This document shows positions 31,065-38,984 of a DNA stretch of 43,965 nt, one piece after another. Each line of letters begins with the position of its first letter. The first letter of the stretch is position 1. Origin of the DNA: Methanocella sp. GTDB lineage: Archaea > Halobacteriota > Methanocellia > Methanocellales > Methanocellaceae. The notes beneath the pieces were generated by a model. The model was not told the DNA's origin, made no database searches, and worked only from the letters and a program-made list of their open reading frames with translations. A program made the translations under genes and the position numbers. The DNA lies in the NCBI RefSeq assembly GCF_035506375.1, contig NZ_DATJPM010000022.1, forward strand, positions 1 through 43,965, read 5' to 3'.

Positions 31065-31979
31065 ATGCTCAGGGTCATCTTCCTAGGCACGGGCGGGTCC
31101 GTTCCAAGCCCGAACAGAGGCATGCCGGCGCTCATGATAGTAAGAGAGGGCGAGCGGATGCTCTTCGACTGCGGCGAGGGCACCCAGCGCCAGATGATGT
31201 GCTGCCGCTCGGGGTTCATGGACGTCGGCTCCATCTTTTTAACGCACTTCCACGCGGACCACACGCTGGGCATCCCGGGGCTTATTCAGACAATGGGATT
31301 CCAGGGGAGGACGGAGCCGCTGCATATATATGGCCCGAAGTTCGTTCGGGAGTACTGCGATATTTTAAATTCTTTAGGCTACCTGAAGCCTGGCTTCGAG
31401 GTAGTGGCGCACGAGCTAAAGCACGGCGACGTCGTCGAGCGTAACGGATATAAGATCGAGGCGTTCCGCACGTTCCACAGCGTCCCCGGCCTGGGCTATG
31501 CCTTAATAGAGGACGCCCGGCTGGGCCGGTTCAATAAAGAGAAGGCGCTGGAGCTGGGCGTGCCCGAGGGGCCGTTATTTGGAAGGCTCCACCGTGGAGA
31601 GGACGTTACAGTCAATGGAAAGGTAATAAAGAGCTCGGATGTTGTCGGCGAGCCCCGGCCTGGAAGGCGCATCGTGTATACGGGCGATACGACTCCCTCC
31701 CAGGCATTCCTCTCCGTGCTCGGTGGCGCAGACCTGTGGATCTCCGAGGCGACCTTCGCCGACGAGGCCGCGGATAAGGCGGCAGAGACGCTCCACTCCT
31801 CGTCGGGCGACGTCGCGAGGATGGCAGCCATGGCGGCCGTGCAGCGCCTGATACTTACGCACATCAGCAGCCGCTACTCCGAGGACATCAAGCCTCTGCT
31901 GGAGGATGCCCGGAAGCACTTCCCGGACGTGGCGGTTGCCGAAGACTTCATGGAAGTCGAAGTGCCGCTTAAAGAATAA
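31065..31979 (+). CDS. rnz: Ribonuclease Z (tRNA 3' endonuclease)
   Basis: A 304-residue metallo-beta-lactamase-fold enzyme that cuts the 3' trailer from tRNA precursors. The start FLGTGGSVPSPNRG and the zinc motif HFHADH (residues 61-66) are characteristic, as are the later GRRIVYTGDTTPS with its metal-binding Asp and the C-terminal LTHISSRY. Length fits the short-form RNase Z of archaea and bacteria. TATA candidate TTTTAATAGC lies near 31027-31037. Nothing in the neighbourhood is tRNA-related. Confidence 0.96.
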   Translation: MLRVIFLGTGGSVPSPNRGMPALMIVREGERMLFDCGEGTQRQMMCCRSGFMDVGSIFLTHFHADHTLGIPGLIQTMGFQGRTEPLHIYGPKFVREYCDILNSLGYLKPGFEVVAHELKHGDVVERNGYKIEAFRTFHSVPGLGYALIEDARLGRFNKEKALELGVPEGPLFGRLHRGEDVTVNGKVIKSSDVVGEPRPGRRIVYTGDTTPSQAFLSVLGGADLWISEATFADEAADKAAETLHSSSGDVARMAAMAAVQRLILTHISSRYSEDIKPLLEDARKHFPDVAVAEDFMEVEVPLKE

Positions 31980-32004
31980 TATGCATATCAAATATTTTTA
32001 AATC

Positions 32005-32190
32005 CCTGGTGCCGCCTGGTGTAGACTTGGTGCCGCCTGGTGATTATATTATATTTTGGTGCGGCTTGGTGTAGACTGGGTGCCGCCTGAGAGCAACAAA
32101 AATTTAAACCACACCAAGTTTACGCCAGGCGGCATCAATCTTTTAATTAATCACCAGGCGGCACGGAGCTTACGCCACGCGGCACTAAAC
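32005..32190. repeat. TGGTGCCGCC iteron element, copy 1
   Basis: The left half has units close to TTGGTGCCGCCTGGTGTA at about 32006, 32027, 32056 and 32079. The right half has the inverse (TACGCCAGGCGGCAT near 32122, TCACCAGGCGGCAC near 32150, TACGCCACGCGGCACTAA near 32171). The whole is an imperfect long inverted repeat about 185 bp long. A second copy is at 42440-42604. Confidence 0.85.
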
Positions 32191-32266
32191 TTTTTTAATA
32201 TTTTAATATTGATAAGACTCCCTTGCTTGAACAAATTTTATAAGCTTATATCCCCGTCTTTGAATT

Positions 32267-32767
32267 ATGACCGCCGAGGACCCCAACAAATACGCCCGGT
32301 TCCAGAAGTTCAACAAGCAGACGTACGAGCAGGTGAACGACACCCTCAAGCAGAGGACGCACCTGACGGCGCGGGAGTGGGTCATCGCGCGGCTCTGCGC
32401 CGACTTCAAGGCGGAGGGCGGCAAGGTGCCGATGACATGGATCGGCGAGCATCTGCCGGAGCTGGTGCCATTCATGGGCGCTCCTTACGAGCGCCAGGAC
32501 GTAGCCTCGGCGGAAGCCGCGTTTAAAAGAAAGGTCGCAAGGTCGGGCACCACGTTTTTCTACGCCTATTATGCGGGCCTTATTTCTTTAGATGAGATGC
32601 TGGAGGTTATCCAGGAAGTCATAAAAAACATCGAGGCCCTCAAGCGGGTCGAGGGCAGCGAGGACACGGGCGACGTGAGCGTCGAGGTGCAGCAGATGAT
32701 GGCCGAGACGCTGCGCCGCATAACGGAAAAGCTAAATCAGGTCAGCGAGCCTGAGGAACTTCAATAG
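32267..32767 (+). CDS. Conserved euryarchaeal protein, DUF5806-like
   Basis: A 166-residue soluble protein, rich in charged residues. The stretch KYARFQKFNKQTYEQVNDTL followed by LTAREWVIARLCADF and MTWIGEHLPELVPF recalls the haloarchaeal and methanogen family DUF5806, of unknown function. The C-terminal 60 residues are helical with coiled-coil character. A palindromic TTATAAGCTTATA near 32238-32250 serves as TATA element. The last 26 bp overlap the convergent MFS gene. The family assignment is from memory of its wording and is moderate. Confidence 0.65.
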   Translation: MTAEDPNKYARFQKFNKQTYEQVNDTLKQRTHLTAREWVIARLCADFKAEGGKVPMTWIGEHLPELVPFMGAPYERQDVASAEAAFKRKVARSGTTFFYAYYAGLISLDEMLEVIQEVIKNIEALKRVEGSEDTGDVSVEVQQMMAETLRRITEKLNQVSEPEELQ

Positions 32768-33908
32768 CCTCGACCTTTGCTTGTAACGCTTTATCCCCGG
32801 GCACCGCCAGCGACAGGAAGGCCGCGAGGGCGGCAATTCCGATGAGCGACATCACGCCGGTGAATATCCCGAAGTGGTCGGAGATGACTCCCGTCAATAA
32901 CACTAACAGGCCCCCGACTCCGTTGGCAAAACCAAGGATGAGGCCGCCAGCCATGCCCTGCGTGCGGGGGAGCATTTCCTGCGCCTGGAGCACCGTTCCC
33001 GGGTAGGCGGCGTAAATGAACCCGCCTGCGATGGCGATGAACGGCCAAACCAGGGCATCGGGGCTCGTGAAGGCCAGGTAGAAGAACGGGAGCGATGCGA
33101 AGAACGCGGTGACCAGCACCGGCTTCTTGCCGTACTTATCCGAGGCCCCGCCCCCGATGATGCCGCCGATGGCGTTGGATATTAAAAATATAAAGAGCGT
33201 GATGCCGGGGGCCACTAAAGACAGATCGTGGCCCATGAAGGTCCAGTTCTTGAAGTGCAGGGCAAAGTACAGCGGTATGAAGGTGATCATGCCCGAGCAG
33301 ACCCAGGCCCGCAGGGACACGACCGTCACGAGCGTCGCCAGCGGGGCCTTTACCCTGCCCATTTCCTGTAACACCTGCCCGAGGTCGATATGGCTCTTCC
33401 TGCAGTCCTCTTCCATGTCCGGCGCATACCTGTAGAGCATATACGAGACGATGAGGCCGGGGAAGATGAGTAACGGCAGCGAGCGCAGGCCGAACCAGCC
33501 CACGATCATGACGGCGATGAGCGGCATGACCGAGTAGCCGAGGCTGCCGCCGGCCGAGAAAATGGATACGCCCACTCCCTTGTGGTCTCCGCTCACCTTG
33601 GGCACCATGGCGGCGCCCTGCGGGTGGAACATGGCCGAGCCCAGGCCGGCAAAGGCGACTATCGCCACGATGGCCGCGTAGCCTGGCGCTATCCCCAGCA
33701 AACACATGAGGACGGATATCCAGGCGACTCCCAGCGCCGCTATCCACTTCTTGCCGTAGCGGTCCGCTATATATCCGAAAATCGGCTGAATGAGCGTGGA
33801 TGTAACGGCAAAGGTCGAAGTCAGGCCGGCCGCCGCGGCGTAAGAGAGGTTGTACATCTGCTTGAATAAAGGCAAAAGAGGCGGCAGCAGGTTCGCGTAG
33901 ACGTCCAC
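32742..33908 (-). CDS. MFS transporter (first of two paralogues)
   Basis: At least 388 residues with about 12 membrane helices and the MFS loop GYIADRYGKKW after helix 2, repeated as GGASDKYGKKP in the second half. Similarity to the next gene is clear (NLLPPLLPLFKQMYNLSYAA against NLVPPLLPLLKAAYGLSYAA). The first canonical start is GTG 33908, but the frame stays open upstream to a stop, and translating it gives FDKFRVFLLGLGHFTV, matching FDTFRVSILSLGHLVN of the paralogue. The true protein must therefore start earlier, at a non-standard codon such as ATT 33977, which has GGCGAGG in front. Substrate unknown; similarity to fosmidomycin-resistance-type exporters is possible. Confidence 0.85.
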   Translation of the reverse strand: MDVYANLLPPLLPLFKQMYNLSYAAAAGLTSTFAVTSTLIQPIFGYIADRYGKKWIAALGVAWISVLMCLLGIAPGYAAIVAIVAFAGLGSAMFHPQGAAMVPKVSGDHKGVGVSIFSAGGSLGYSVMPLIAVMIVGWFGLRSLPLLIFPGLIVSYMLYRYAPDMEEDCRKSHIDLGQVLQEMGRVKAPLATLVTVVSLRAWVCSGMITFIPLYFALHFKNWTFMGHDLSLVAPGITLFIFLISNAIGGIIGGGASDKYGKKPVLVTAFFASLPFFYLAFTSPDALVWPFIAIAGGFIYAAYPGTVLQAQEMLPRTQGMAGGLILGFANGVGGLLVLLTGVISDHFGIFTGVMSLIGIAALAAFLSLAVPGDKALQAKVEAIEVPQAR

Positions 33909-34344
33909 CGTGAAATGCCCGAGACCCAGCAGAAATACCCTGAACTTGTCGAACCCGTTATCGGCCGTTTTAACAATCCTCGCCTTGTTGATTCTCCGTT
34001 ATCGGGCAGATGATATAAAAAAGTTTGCGCATTCCACCACAGGGGTCACCGTGGGTTTTTACCACAATGGGCACAGTGGCTTTTAAATTTACCACAGTGG
34101 TCACTGAGGATTGTTATTCACCACAGGGGTCACCGTGGGTTTTTACCACAATGGGCACAGTGGCTTTTAAATTTACCACAGTGGTCCACAATGGGCACAG
34201 TGGTTTTTTAATAATGGGCCACGGAGGCACCACAGAGTCTACCGGGACTATATACAGGCGGGGTCTGCGAGGGGCGAGCGAAGCGAGTCCCCTTTAGCGT
34301 TTAAAATACCTCTGTGGCCACTGTGAACCTCAGTGGTGAATTAA
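33909..34344. other. Repeat-rich gap between the two MFS genes
   Basis: The first 69 bp (33909-33977) are probably coding for the N-terminus of the MFS protein. TTTTATATCAT (minus strand, about 34021-34011) is its promoter. From 34035 to 34344 the sequence is built of CCACAGTGG/CCACAATGG-type words, including two identical 68-bp direct repeats and a terminal inverse part near 34305-34340. No gene is credible. Confidence 0.65.
34035..34186. repeat. Two identical 68-bp direct repeats
   Basis: 34035-34102 and 34119-34186 are identical over 68 bp with a period of 84 bp. Each contains three sub-words of the type ACCACA(G/A)(T/G)GG(T/G)CAC. A further partial copy (CCACAATGGGCACAGTGG) follows at 34186. 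Confidence 0.93.
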
Positions 34345-34372
34345 TTATTTCTCAGTGCCCTCTGTGGTAAAT
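34186..34372. repeat. Degenerate CCACAGTGG-type repeats with inverse words
   Basis: GGGCCACGGAGGCACCACAGAG near 34217-34238 is opposed by CCTCTGTGGCCACTGTG near 34310-34326 and by TCAGTGCCCTCTGTGGTAAA near 34352-34371, so the array ends as an inverted repeat. The last words run into the 3' end of the second MFS gene. GGGGCGAGCGAAGCGAGTCCCC at 34272-34293 forms a small hairpin inside. Confidence 0.7.
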
Positions 34373-35622
34373 GCTGGCTTTATGGTGCCGGGCAGCGCCA
34401 GGGCCATGAGCGTGGCGGCGACGGGCAGCAGTACCAGCGAGTACACCGCTGTGGTGAGGCCGAAGCCGTCGGCGAATGCGCCTGTGAGCGACACGCCCAG
34501 GCCGCCTATGCCGATGGCCAGGCCCAGGATGATGCCGGACGCCATGCCCTGGTTATTGGGTATTAAATCCTGCGCGATGAGCACCGCAGGGGAGAACGAG
34601 GCGAGTAGCGCCGCGCCCGCCATGGCCGTGAGGGCCCACTCGGCCAGCCCGCTAGTGGACAGCGCCAGGTACAGCAGCGGCCCGGTGATGGTCAATGAGG
34701 TAACGATGACGAACTTGCGGCCGAACTTATCCGAGGCAGCGCCCCCGATGAGGCCGCCGATGGCGCCGAAGAACAGGAGAACGAACATGTGTGCGCTAGC
34801 CATCGCAGACGTCTCGTTCCTCATGGCGAAGTAAAGGGGCAGGAACGTTATGAGGCCGAAGAAGACCCACGCCCGCATGATTACGATGCCAGAGACCACC
34901 ATGAGGGGCTTGATGACCGAAGTGATGTCCCTGATCAGCTCTTCTACCCTGAGGTGCGCTCCCGTCTGCGGCGCCTCCGGCGCGTATTTGTATAATAAAA
35001 GGGACATGAGGAAGCCCGGGATGATGAAGACCAGTGTACCCTTCAGGCCCCACAGGGCCGTCGCGGGCACTACGAGCAGCGGCATGATCGCATACCCCAT
35101 ATTGCCGCCCGCGGAGAACAGCGACACGCCGAAGCCCTTGTGGTCGCCGCTGATGCGCGGGACCATGGTGGAGGCCTGCGGGTGGTAGGAGGCAGAGCCG
35201 AAGCCCGCGAGGGCGATGAGCGTTAATAATAGCAGATACGAGCCCGACCTGTCCAGGCCCATGTACGAGACCAGGCCGATGAGCGACATGAAAAAGGCCA
35301 CCCAGGCCGTGCTCAGCGCGACGAGCCACCGCCTGCCGTGCTTGTCGGCATAGTAGCCGAAGACCGGCTGCACGATGCTGGACGTGATGGTATAAGCGGT
35401 GGTGAGCATGCCCGAGGCCGCATAGGACAGGCCGTAGGCCGCCTTCAGCAGGGGCAGCAGCGGCGGGACGAGGTTGGAGTAGCTGTCGTTTACCAGGTGG
35501 CCCAGGGACAGTATAGAGACCCTGAAAGTATCAAAGCCCTCCGGCTTCTCTTTTTCGGCGACCGCTGTTTTAGGCGTGCTGCTCTCGTTTTCTGATGTAC
35601 TCAAGGCTTCTCCTTCCTTCAT
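34345..35622 (-). CDS. MFS transporter (second paralogue)
   Basis: A 425-residue, 12-helix transporter with the MFS loops GYYADKHGRRW and GAASDKFGRKF. A cytoplasmic tail of about 28 residues precedes the first helix. ATG 35622 overlaps the upstream isomerase gene by 53 bp; TTG 35604 with AAGGAG five bases upstream is a more likely start and trims six residues. Its C-terminus is written in the repeat array (AFTTEGTEK is encoded by CCACAGAGGGCAC-type words), so the repeat appears to have replaced the original end of the gene. Substrate unknown. Confidence 0.87.
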   Translation of the reverse strand: MKEGEALSTSENESSTPKTAVAEKEKPEGFDTFRVSILSLGHLVNDSYSNLVPPLLPLLKAAYGLSYAASGMLTTAYTITSSIVQPVFGYYADKHGRRWLVALSTAWVAFFMSLIGLVSYMGLDRSGSYLLLLTLIALAGFGSASYHPQASTMVPRISGDHKGFGVSLFSAGGNMGYAIMPLLVVPATALWGLKGTLVFIIPGFLMSLLLYKYAPEAPQTGAHLRVEELIRDITSVIKPLMVVSGIVIMRAWVFFGLITFLPLYFAMRNETSAMASAHMFVLLFFGAIGGLIGGAASDKFGRKFVIVTSLTITGPLLYLALSTSGLAEWALTAMAGAALLASFSPAVLIAQDLIPNNQGMASGIILGLAIGIGGLGVSLTGAFADGFGLTTAVYSLVLLPVAATLMALALPGTIKPAFTTEGTEK

Positions 35623-36334
35623 CCAGGCTGCGGGCCTCGATGACCGTCATGCCCTCGAAGCCCTTAAGCTCCGGAAGCACCCGGCTCCAGTCAACAGTGC
35701 CCTTACCCAGCTCGAGATGCTCGTCCTTGACTCCAAGATTGTCGTGGATGTGGACGTGGGTGAACTTCGCCTTCTCCTTCAAGAACCCGGCCGTGTTCTT
35801 CATCGTGTTGGAGTGGCCGACGTCGAACGTAATGCCGCAACCGGCGGACTCGGCCATGCCGAGGACCTCGGAGGGAGTCCTGCATAGCAGCTTTTCAATG
35901 TTCGGCATGTTCTCCAGGCACAAAGTCACGCCGCGCTCCTCCGCATGCCCGCATAATTCCCTTAGAGCATCGACATTCCTCGTCCACGCCTCGTCGGGCA
36001 TCTGGCTTCCCAGGGGCGACAGGACGCCCGGGTGCACGACGACGATGTTTGAAAAGTCGGAGGACAGCTCCACGCACTGCTTTATCTGCCGGATCGACTC
36101 ATCCCTTATGGCGTCGTTCACTGACGCCGGGTTCAGGTCGGAGAACGGCCCATGAACCGTGATTTCGATGTTCATGCTGTTGATGATGTCCATAAGGCCT
36201 GGCAGGCTTTCCTTCGTTATTTTCTGCTGGCCCTCGCTCACGATCTCCCAGCCGTCGAAACCCATGTCCTCGAGGCCGGCCGCCCAGTCGAAGGGCCTCG
36301 TGACCAGCTTGTAGGCCGAAAAGCCCACTTTCAA
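35570..36334 (-). CDS. Sugar phosphate isomerase/epimerase-like TIM barrel
   Basis: A 254-residue protein of the AP-endonuclease-2/xylose isomerase-like TIM-barrel class. Metal-binding positions typical of the fold are visible: IEITVHGPFSDLNPAS, then VVVHPG, CLENMPN, CGITFDVGHSNTM and THVHIHDN. Members act as sugar isomerases, endonuclease IV-like enzymes or other metal-dependent isomerases; the exact substrate cannot be read. Its ATG overlaps the stop of the UPF0200/0201 gene by 4 bp, so the two are cotranscribed, and the MFS gene follows with overlap, giving a three-gene minus-strand unit. Confidence 0.83.
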   Translation of the reverse strand: MKVGFSAYKLVTRPFDWAAGLEDMGFDGWEIVSEGQQKITKESLPGLMDIINSMNIEITVHGPFSDLNPASVNDAIRDESIRQIKQCVELSSDFSNIVVVHPGVLSPLGSQMPDEAWTRNVDALRELCGHAEERGVTLCLENMPNIEKLLCRTPSEVLGMAESAGCGITFDVGHSNTMKNTAGFLKEKAKFTHVHIHDNLGVKDEHLELGKGTVDWSRVLPELKGFEGMTVIEARSLDEGRRSLEYIRKREQHA

Positions 36335-37284
36335 AGCGCTATCTCCTCCACGGGCCTGCCCTCCCGGGTCTCCGGGGCCAGCCAGTCGACGACGAGCATC
36401 GGGTCCCTGAATTTTATGGTGACGTAGATGCCGCCCAGTGCTACGTCGTGGTCGAGGAAATTGAGCTCGCCCATGTAGGCCGCCTGCTTGTTTAATTCGA
36501 ATGAGACCTCGTCGTCCTTGAGGCCTTTATACATGGCGCTCCTGGCGGTATCCAGGATCTCCTGTTTCCTTAAAAGCTCGTGCAGGTTTTCGAGGCCGGC
36601 CGTGCCCTCGAGCCTGTCCACATATCCCTTCTGCCGTATAAAATGAAGTCTGACCCCGGGGAAGATATTCTCGATGGCGTGCCTTACCTTCTCCTCGGGC
36701 TCGGTGGGGAACACGAGCGCCGAAACCGTGGTCTCGATGCTCTCCTTTACGAGGACGGAGCGGACCTCGTCCCTGAACCTCTCGATGGGGTCCAGATTGG
36801 TGACCTCCCTGTCGGCCACTTCCATGGCTTTCCCCATGCCCCATGACAGCTCCCTCTCGTCCCGCTGCCGGAGACCTTCCGGGCTCGCCATGTCGTCGGA
36901 GCGGCCCCGTCTCGACAGGCGGTCCAGCCGTAGCTCGAAGGGAGCGTTGATCTTGATGAGAGTAAAATTATCGTCGAAGGCCTTCCTGAAGGTCTCCACC
37001 TCGGCGATGCCCCGGATGCCGTCCACGACGACGGCGTTCGCCTTTCCTTCGTATGCCTCGATCCCGGGGATGCATCGCTTCGCGATGGCGTCCATGCCCT
37101 CTTCCTTGCGGAGGGCGTTCGCGGTCCCGCCGATGTTCGCGTCCGTGGGGGCCAGCCCCCTCTTCTTTACTTCCTCGCGGAGCACGTCACCCATGACCAC
37201 GACGGGTATGCCCAGCTCCCGGGCCACGTTCGAGGCCTCGGTCTTACCGGCCCCGGGCATGCCGACGAAAGCTATGACCTTCAT
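36331..37284 (-). CDS. UPF0200/UPF0201 fusion: nucleotide kinase-like plus RNA-binding-like domain
   Basis: A 317-residue protein. Residues 1-180 are a P-loop kinase of the dephospho-CoA/adenylate kinase kind (UPF0200) with Walker A GMPGAGKT at 8-15 and a lid-like RRGRSDD segment. Residues about 185-317 are UPF0201, an archaeal domain with an RNA-binding-like fold (FPGVRLHFIRQKGYVDRLEG, then ILDTARSAMYKGL). In Methanosarcina the same fusion is known, in other archaea the halves are separate. The true substrate has not been established to my knowledge. The 4-bp overlap with the isomerase gene is seen directly. Confidence 0.92.
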   Translation of the reverse strand: MKVIAFVGMPGAGKTEASNVARELGIPVVVMGDVLREEVKKRGLAPTDANIGGTANALRKEEGMDAIAKRCIPGIEAYEGKANAVVVDGIRGIAEVETFRKAFDDNFTLIKINAPFELRLDRLSRRGRSDDMASPEGLRQRDERELSWGMGKAMEVADREVTNLDPIERFRDEVRSVLVKESIETTVSALVFPTEPEEKVRHAIENIFPGVRLHFIRQKGYVDRLEGTAGLENLHELLRKQEILDTARSAMYKGLKDDEVSFELNKQAAYMGELNFLDHDVALGGIYVTIKFRDPMLVVDWLAPETREGRPVEEIAL

Positions 37285-37419
37285 GAATCTGATACCTCAA
37301 CGAGACTCCATAACACGCGGGCTCATATTAATACTTGTGGAAAACCCGGCAGGCAATTGTGGAGCACGACAACATTTTTCTCAGATGAGCGTTTAAATAG
37401 TTCATCAAGGCATAAGACC

Positions 37420-38013
37420 ATGATCCGAAAAGACTCTATCGTTCCTGCGAGCCGCGTGAACCGAAAGGAGCTGATCCTTTCAACGATCCTGAAGGTCTAT
37501 GCCATTCGCGGGGAGGTCGAGGAGAGGGCCGAGGAAAGCCGGCTCAGTAACTTACCGCTTCTTGGCGGCCTGGCCCTGAGGCTGTCGAGCCCGTCCCTTT
37601 CGAAGAGCCAGCACAGGGACGCGGCGGCGTTCGTCACCGCGACCTGCACGACCAACGAGTCGCTCGTCCTCATGGAGCAGGTCACCGGCTTCAAGGCCAA
37701 TACTAAGGTCCAGCGGCCTTCAAAGGTCTGGCTCTCCTACGCGGGGCTCGTCCTGCCGCTTCTCATCGCGATCATGGCGGAGGCGTACATGTACTACGTC
37801 GGCGTCCTGGCACAGATGCCGTATCTCGCCATTGCAGTCGTACTCGTCGTGGTCGCGGTCGCCGCTTCCATCGTCCTGTTCGCCTACCTGGGCTATGACG
37901 AGACGTACCGGCGCGACCTCATCGAGAAGGCCGTCTGGAAGGCCATGCACGAAGAGGCGGTCCGGCGCCTAAAGAAGAGCGGCGTCATCAAGACGCACGA
38001 GAAGCTAACCTAA
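37420..38013 (+). CDS. Membrane protein of unknown function with two helices
   Basis: A 197-residue protein. A basic, soluble N-terminal region of about 100 residues is followed by two membrane helices (about 106-128 and 136-160) and a cytoplasmic basic tail (RRLKKSGVIKTHEKLT). ATG 37420 is preferred over an upstream frame because GTTTAAATAG near 37390-37400 fits a TATA box 25 bp upstream. I do not recognise the family. The last 4 bp overlap the convergent nrdG gene. Confidence 0.72.
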   Translation: MIRKDSIVPASRVNRKELILSTILKVYAIRGEVEERAEESRLSNLPLLGGLALRLSSPSLSKSQHRDAAAFVTATCTTNESLVLMEQVTGFKANTKVQRPSKVWLSYAGLVLPLLIAIMAEAYMYYVGVLAQMPYLAIAVVLVVVAVAASIVLFAYLGYDETYRRDLIEKAVWKAMHEEAVRRLKKSGVIKTHEKLT

Positions 38014-38777
38014 GCTGTTACGATCTCGTCGCCGAATAGGTGCGTTCTCACTTTTACCGTTTTAACCTTCGACCGTTCCCTGGCAGCCCTCGCCAGCTCC
38101 AGTAGCCTGTTCCTGTGGATGGACTCCGTGGCCTTGAGCCTCTCGTCCATGGCGACCTCGGGACGGCCTTGCTGGACCACATAGGCGTCGGCGCACTCGA
38201 CGGCGCAGGCGATCCTGGCGATGTCCTCGGGCTGATCGCTGATGCCCTGGAAAACGGTCGTCCGCGCCTCAAAGAACTTTATCTTATTATCGCGCCGGAG
38301 CTCGCAGCACAGCGCCAGCGAGCGCTTTATCGCGGCAAAGGCGTCCATTTCCAGCTCCCTGCAGGCGGCACGGTACGCCTCGTACTCCAGGGGCGCCTTA
38401 ACGTCCAGGAATACGGCATCCAGCAGGCCGGTGTTCGCCAGCTCTGCGATACGGCCCGGGTAGGCGCCGTTGGTATGGACGCCCACGAGTAAGCCCTGCT
38501 CTTTTACAAAAGAGGCCATCTCTTTGAGGGCGGCGGGTTGCATGAAGGGCTCGCCTCCCGAGAACACGACGCCATCCACGAAGCGGGAGGCATCGAGCAC
38601 TTTCGCATTGACAGACTCGGTGTCGACGGGCTGAATGTCCTCGGGCACCTCGATAAAGCGTGCGTTAGAGCAATAGGGGCACTTCATGGGGCATCCCCAC
38701 ATGAAAACGACCAGCACGACCTTGCCCGGCCAGTCCAGCGTCGACGTCGGGATGACGTCCCCGAGGTTCAGCTTCAT
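38010..38777 (-). CDS. nrdG: Anaerobic ribonucleotide reductase activase, radical SAM
   Basis: A 255-residue radical SAM enzyme with Cys29, Cys33 and Cys36 (GCPMKCPYC, CX3CX2C), preceded by VIPTSTLDWPGKV, typical of the NrdG/pyruvate-formate-lyase-activase group. It installs the glycyl radical on NrdD. It lies downstream of nrdD on the same strand, 207 bp away with a terminator-like hairpin between, so it may have its own promoter (TTATAGTCTTTT near 38797-38808, minus strand). At 255 residues it is longer than the short bacterial NrdG and of the length common in archaea. Confidence 0.92.
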   Translation of the reverse strand: MKLNLGDVIPTSTLDWPGKVVLVVFMWGCPMKCPYCSNARFIEVPEDIQPVDTESVNAKVLDASRFVDGVVFSGGEPFMQPAALKEMASFVKEQGLLVGVHTNGAYPGRIAELANTGLLDAVFLDVKAPLEYEAYRAACRELEMDAFAAIKRSLALCCELRRDNKIKFFEARTTVFQGISDQPEDIARIACAVECADAYVVQQGRPEVAMDERLKATESIHRNRLLELARAARERSKVKTVKVRTHLFGDEIVTA

Positions 38778-38945
38778 GAATGAATAACATGGAGCTAAAA
38801 GACTATAAACGTTACCGGCACTCCATTACAAGGCAATATGTGCATTGTACTTTTTGCCTCTATGCCTCCATAGCTCTCTATCAGTAGTTCTGCGCTGCGT
38901 GTCACGGGAAAATTCGAAACCCATAAATCGCTAATAAAAACGACT

Positions 38946-38980
38946 AAAGAAAAAGAGCAAAGGGAGGCAAATGGCCCCCC
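38946..38980 (-). terminator. Hairpin plus T-run terminator after nrdD
   Basis: On the minus strand, GGGGGGC and GCCTCCC (38980-38962) form a 7-bp stem with one G-U pair and a CATTT loop, followed by TTTGCTCTTTTTCTTT. It is positioned 5 bp after the nrdD stop. Confidence 0.6.
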
Positions 38981-38984
38981 TATA

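Noticed and set aside
34035..34372. CRISPR array
   Set aside because: The blocks are 68 bp with an 84-bp period and only two full copies, the spacers are parts of the same word family, and no cas gene is near.
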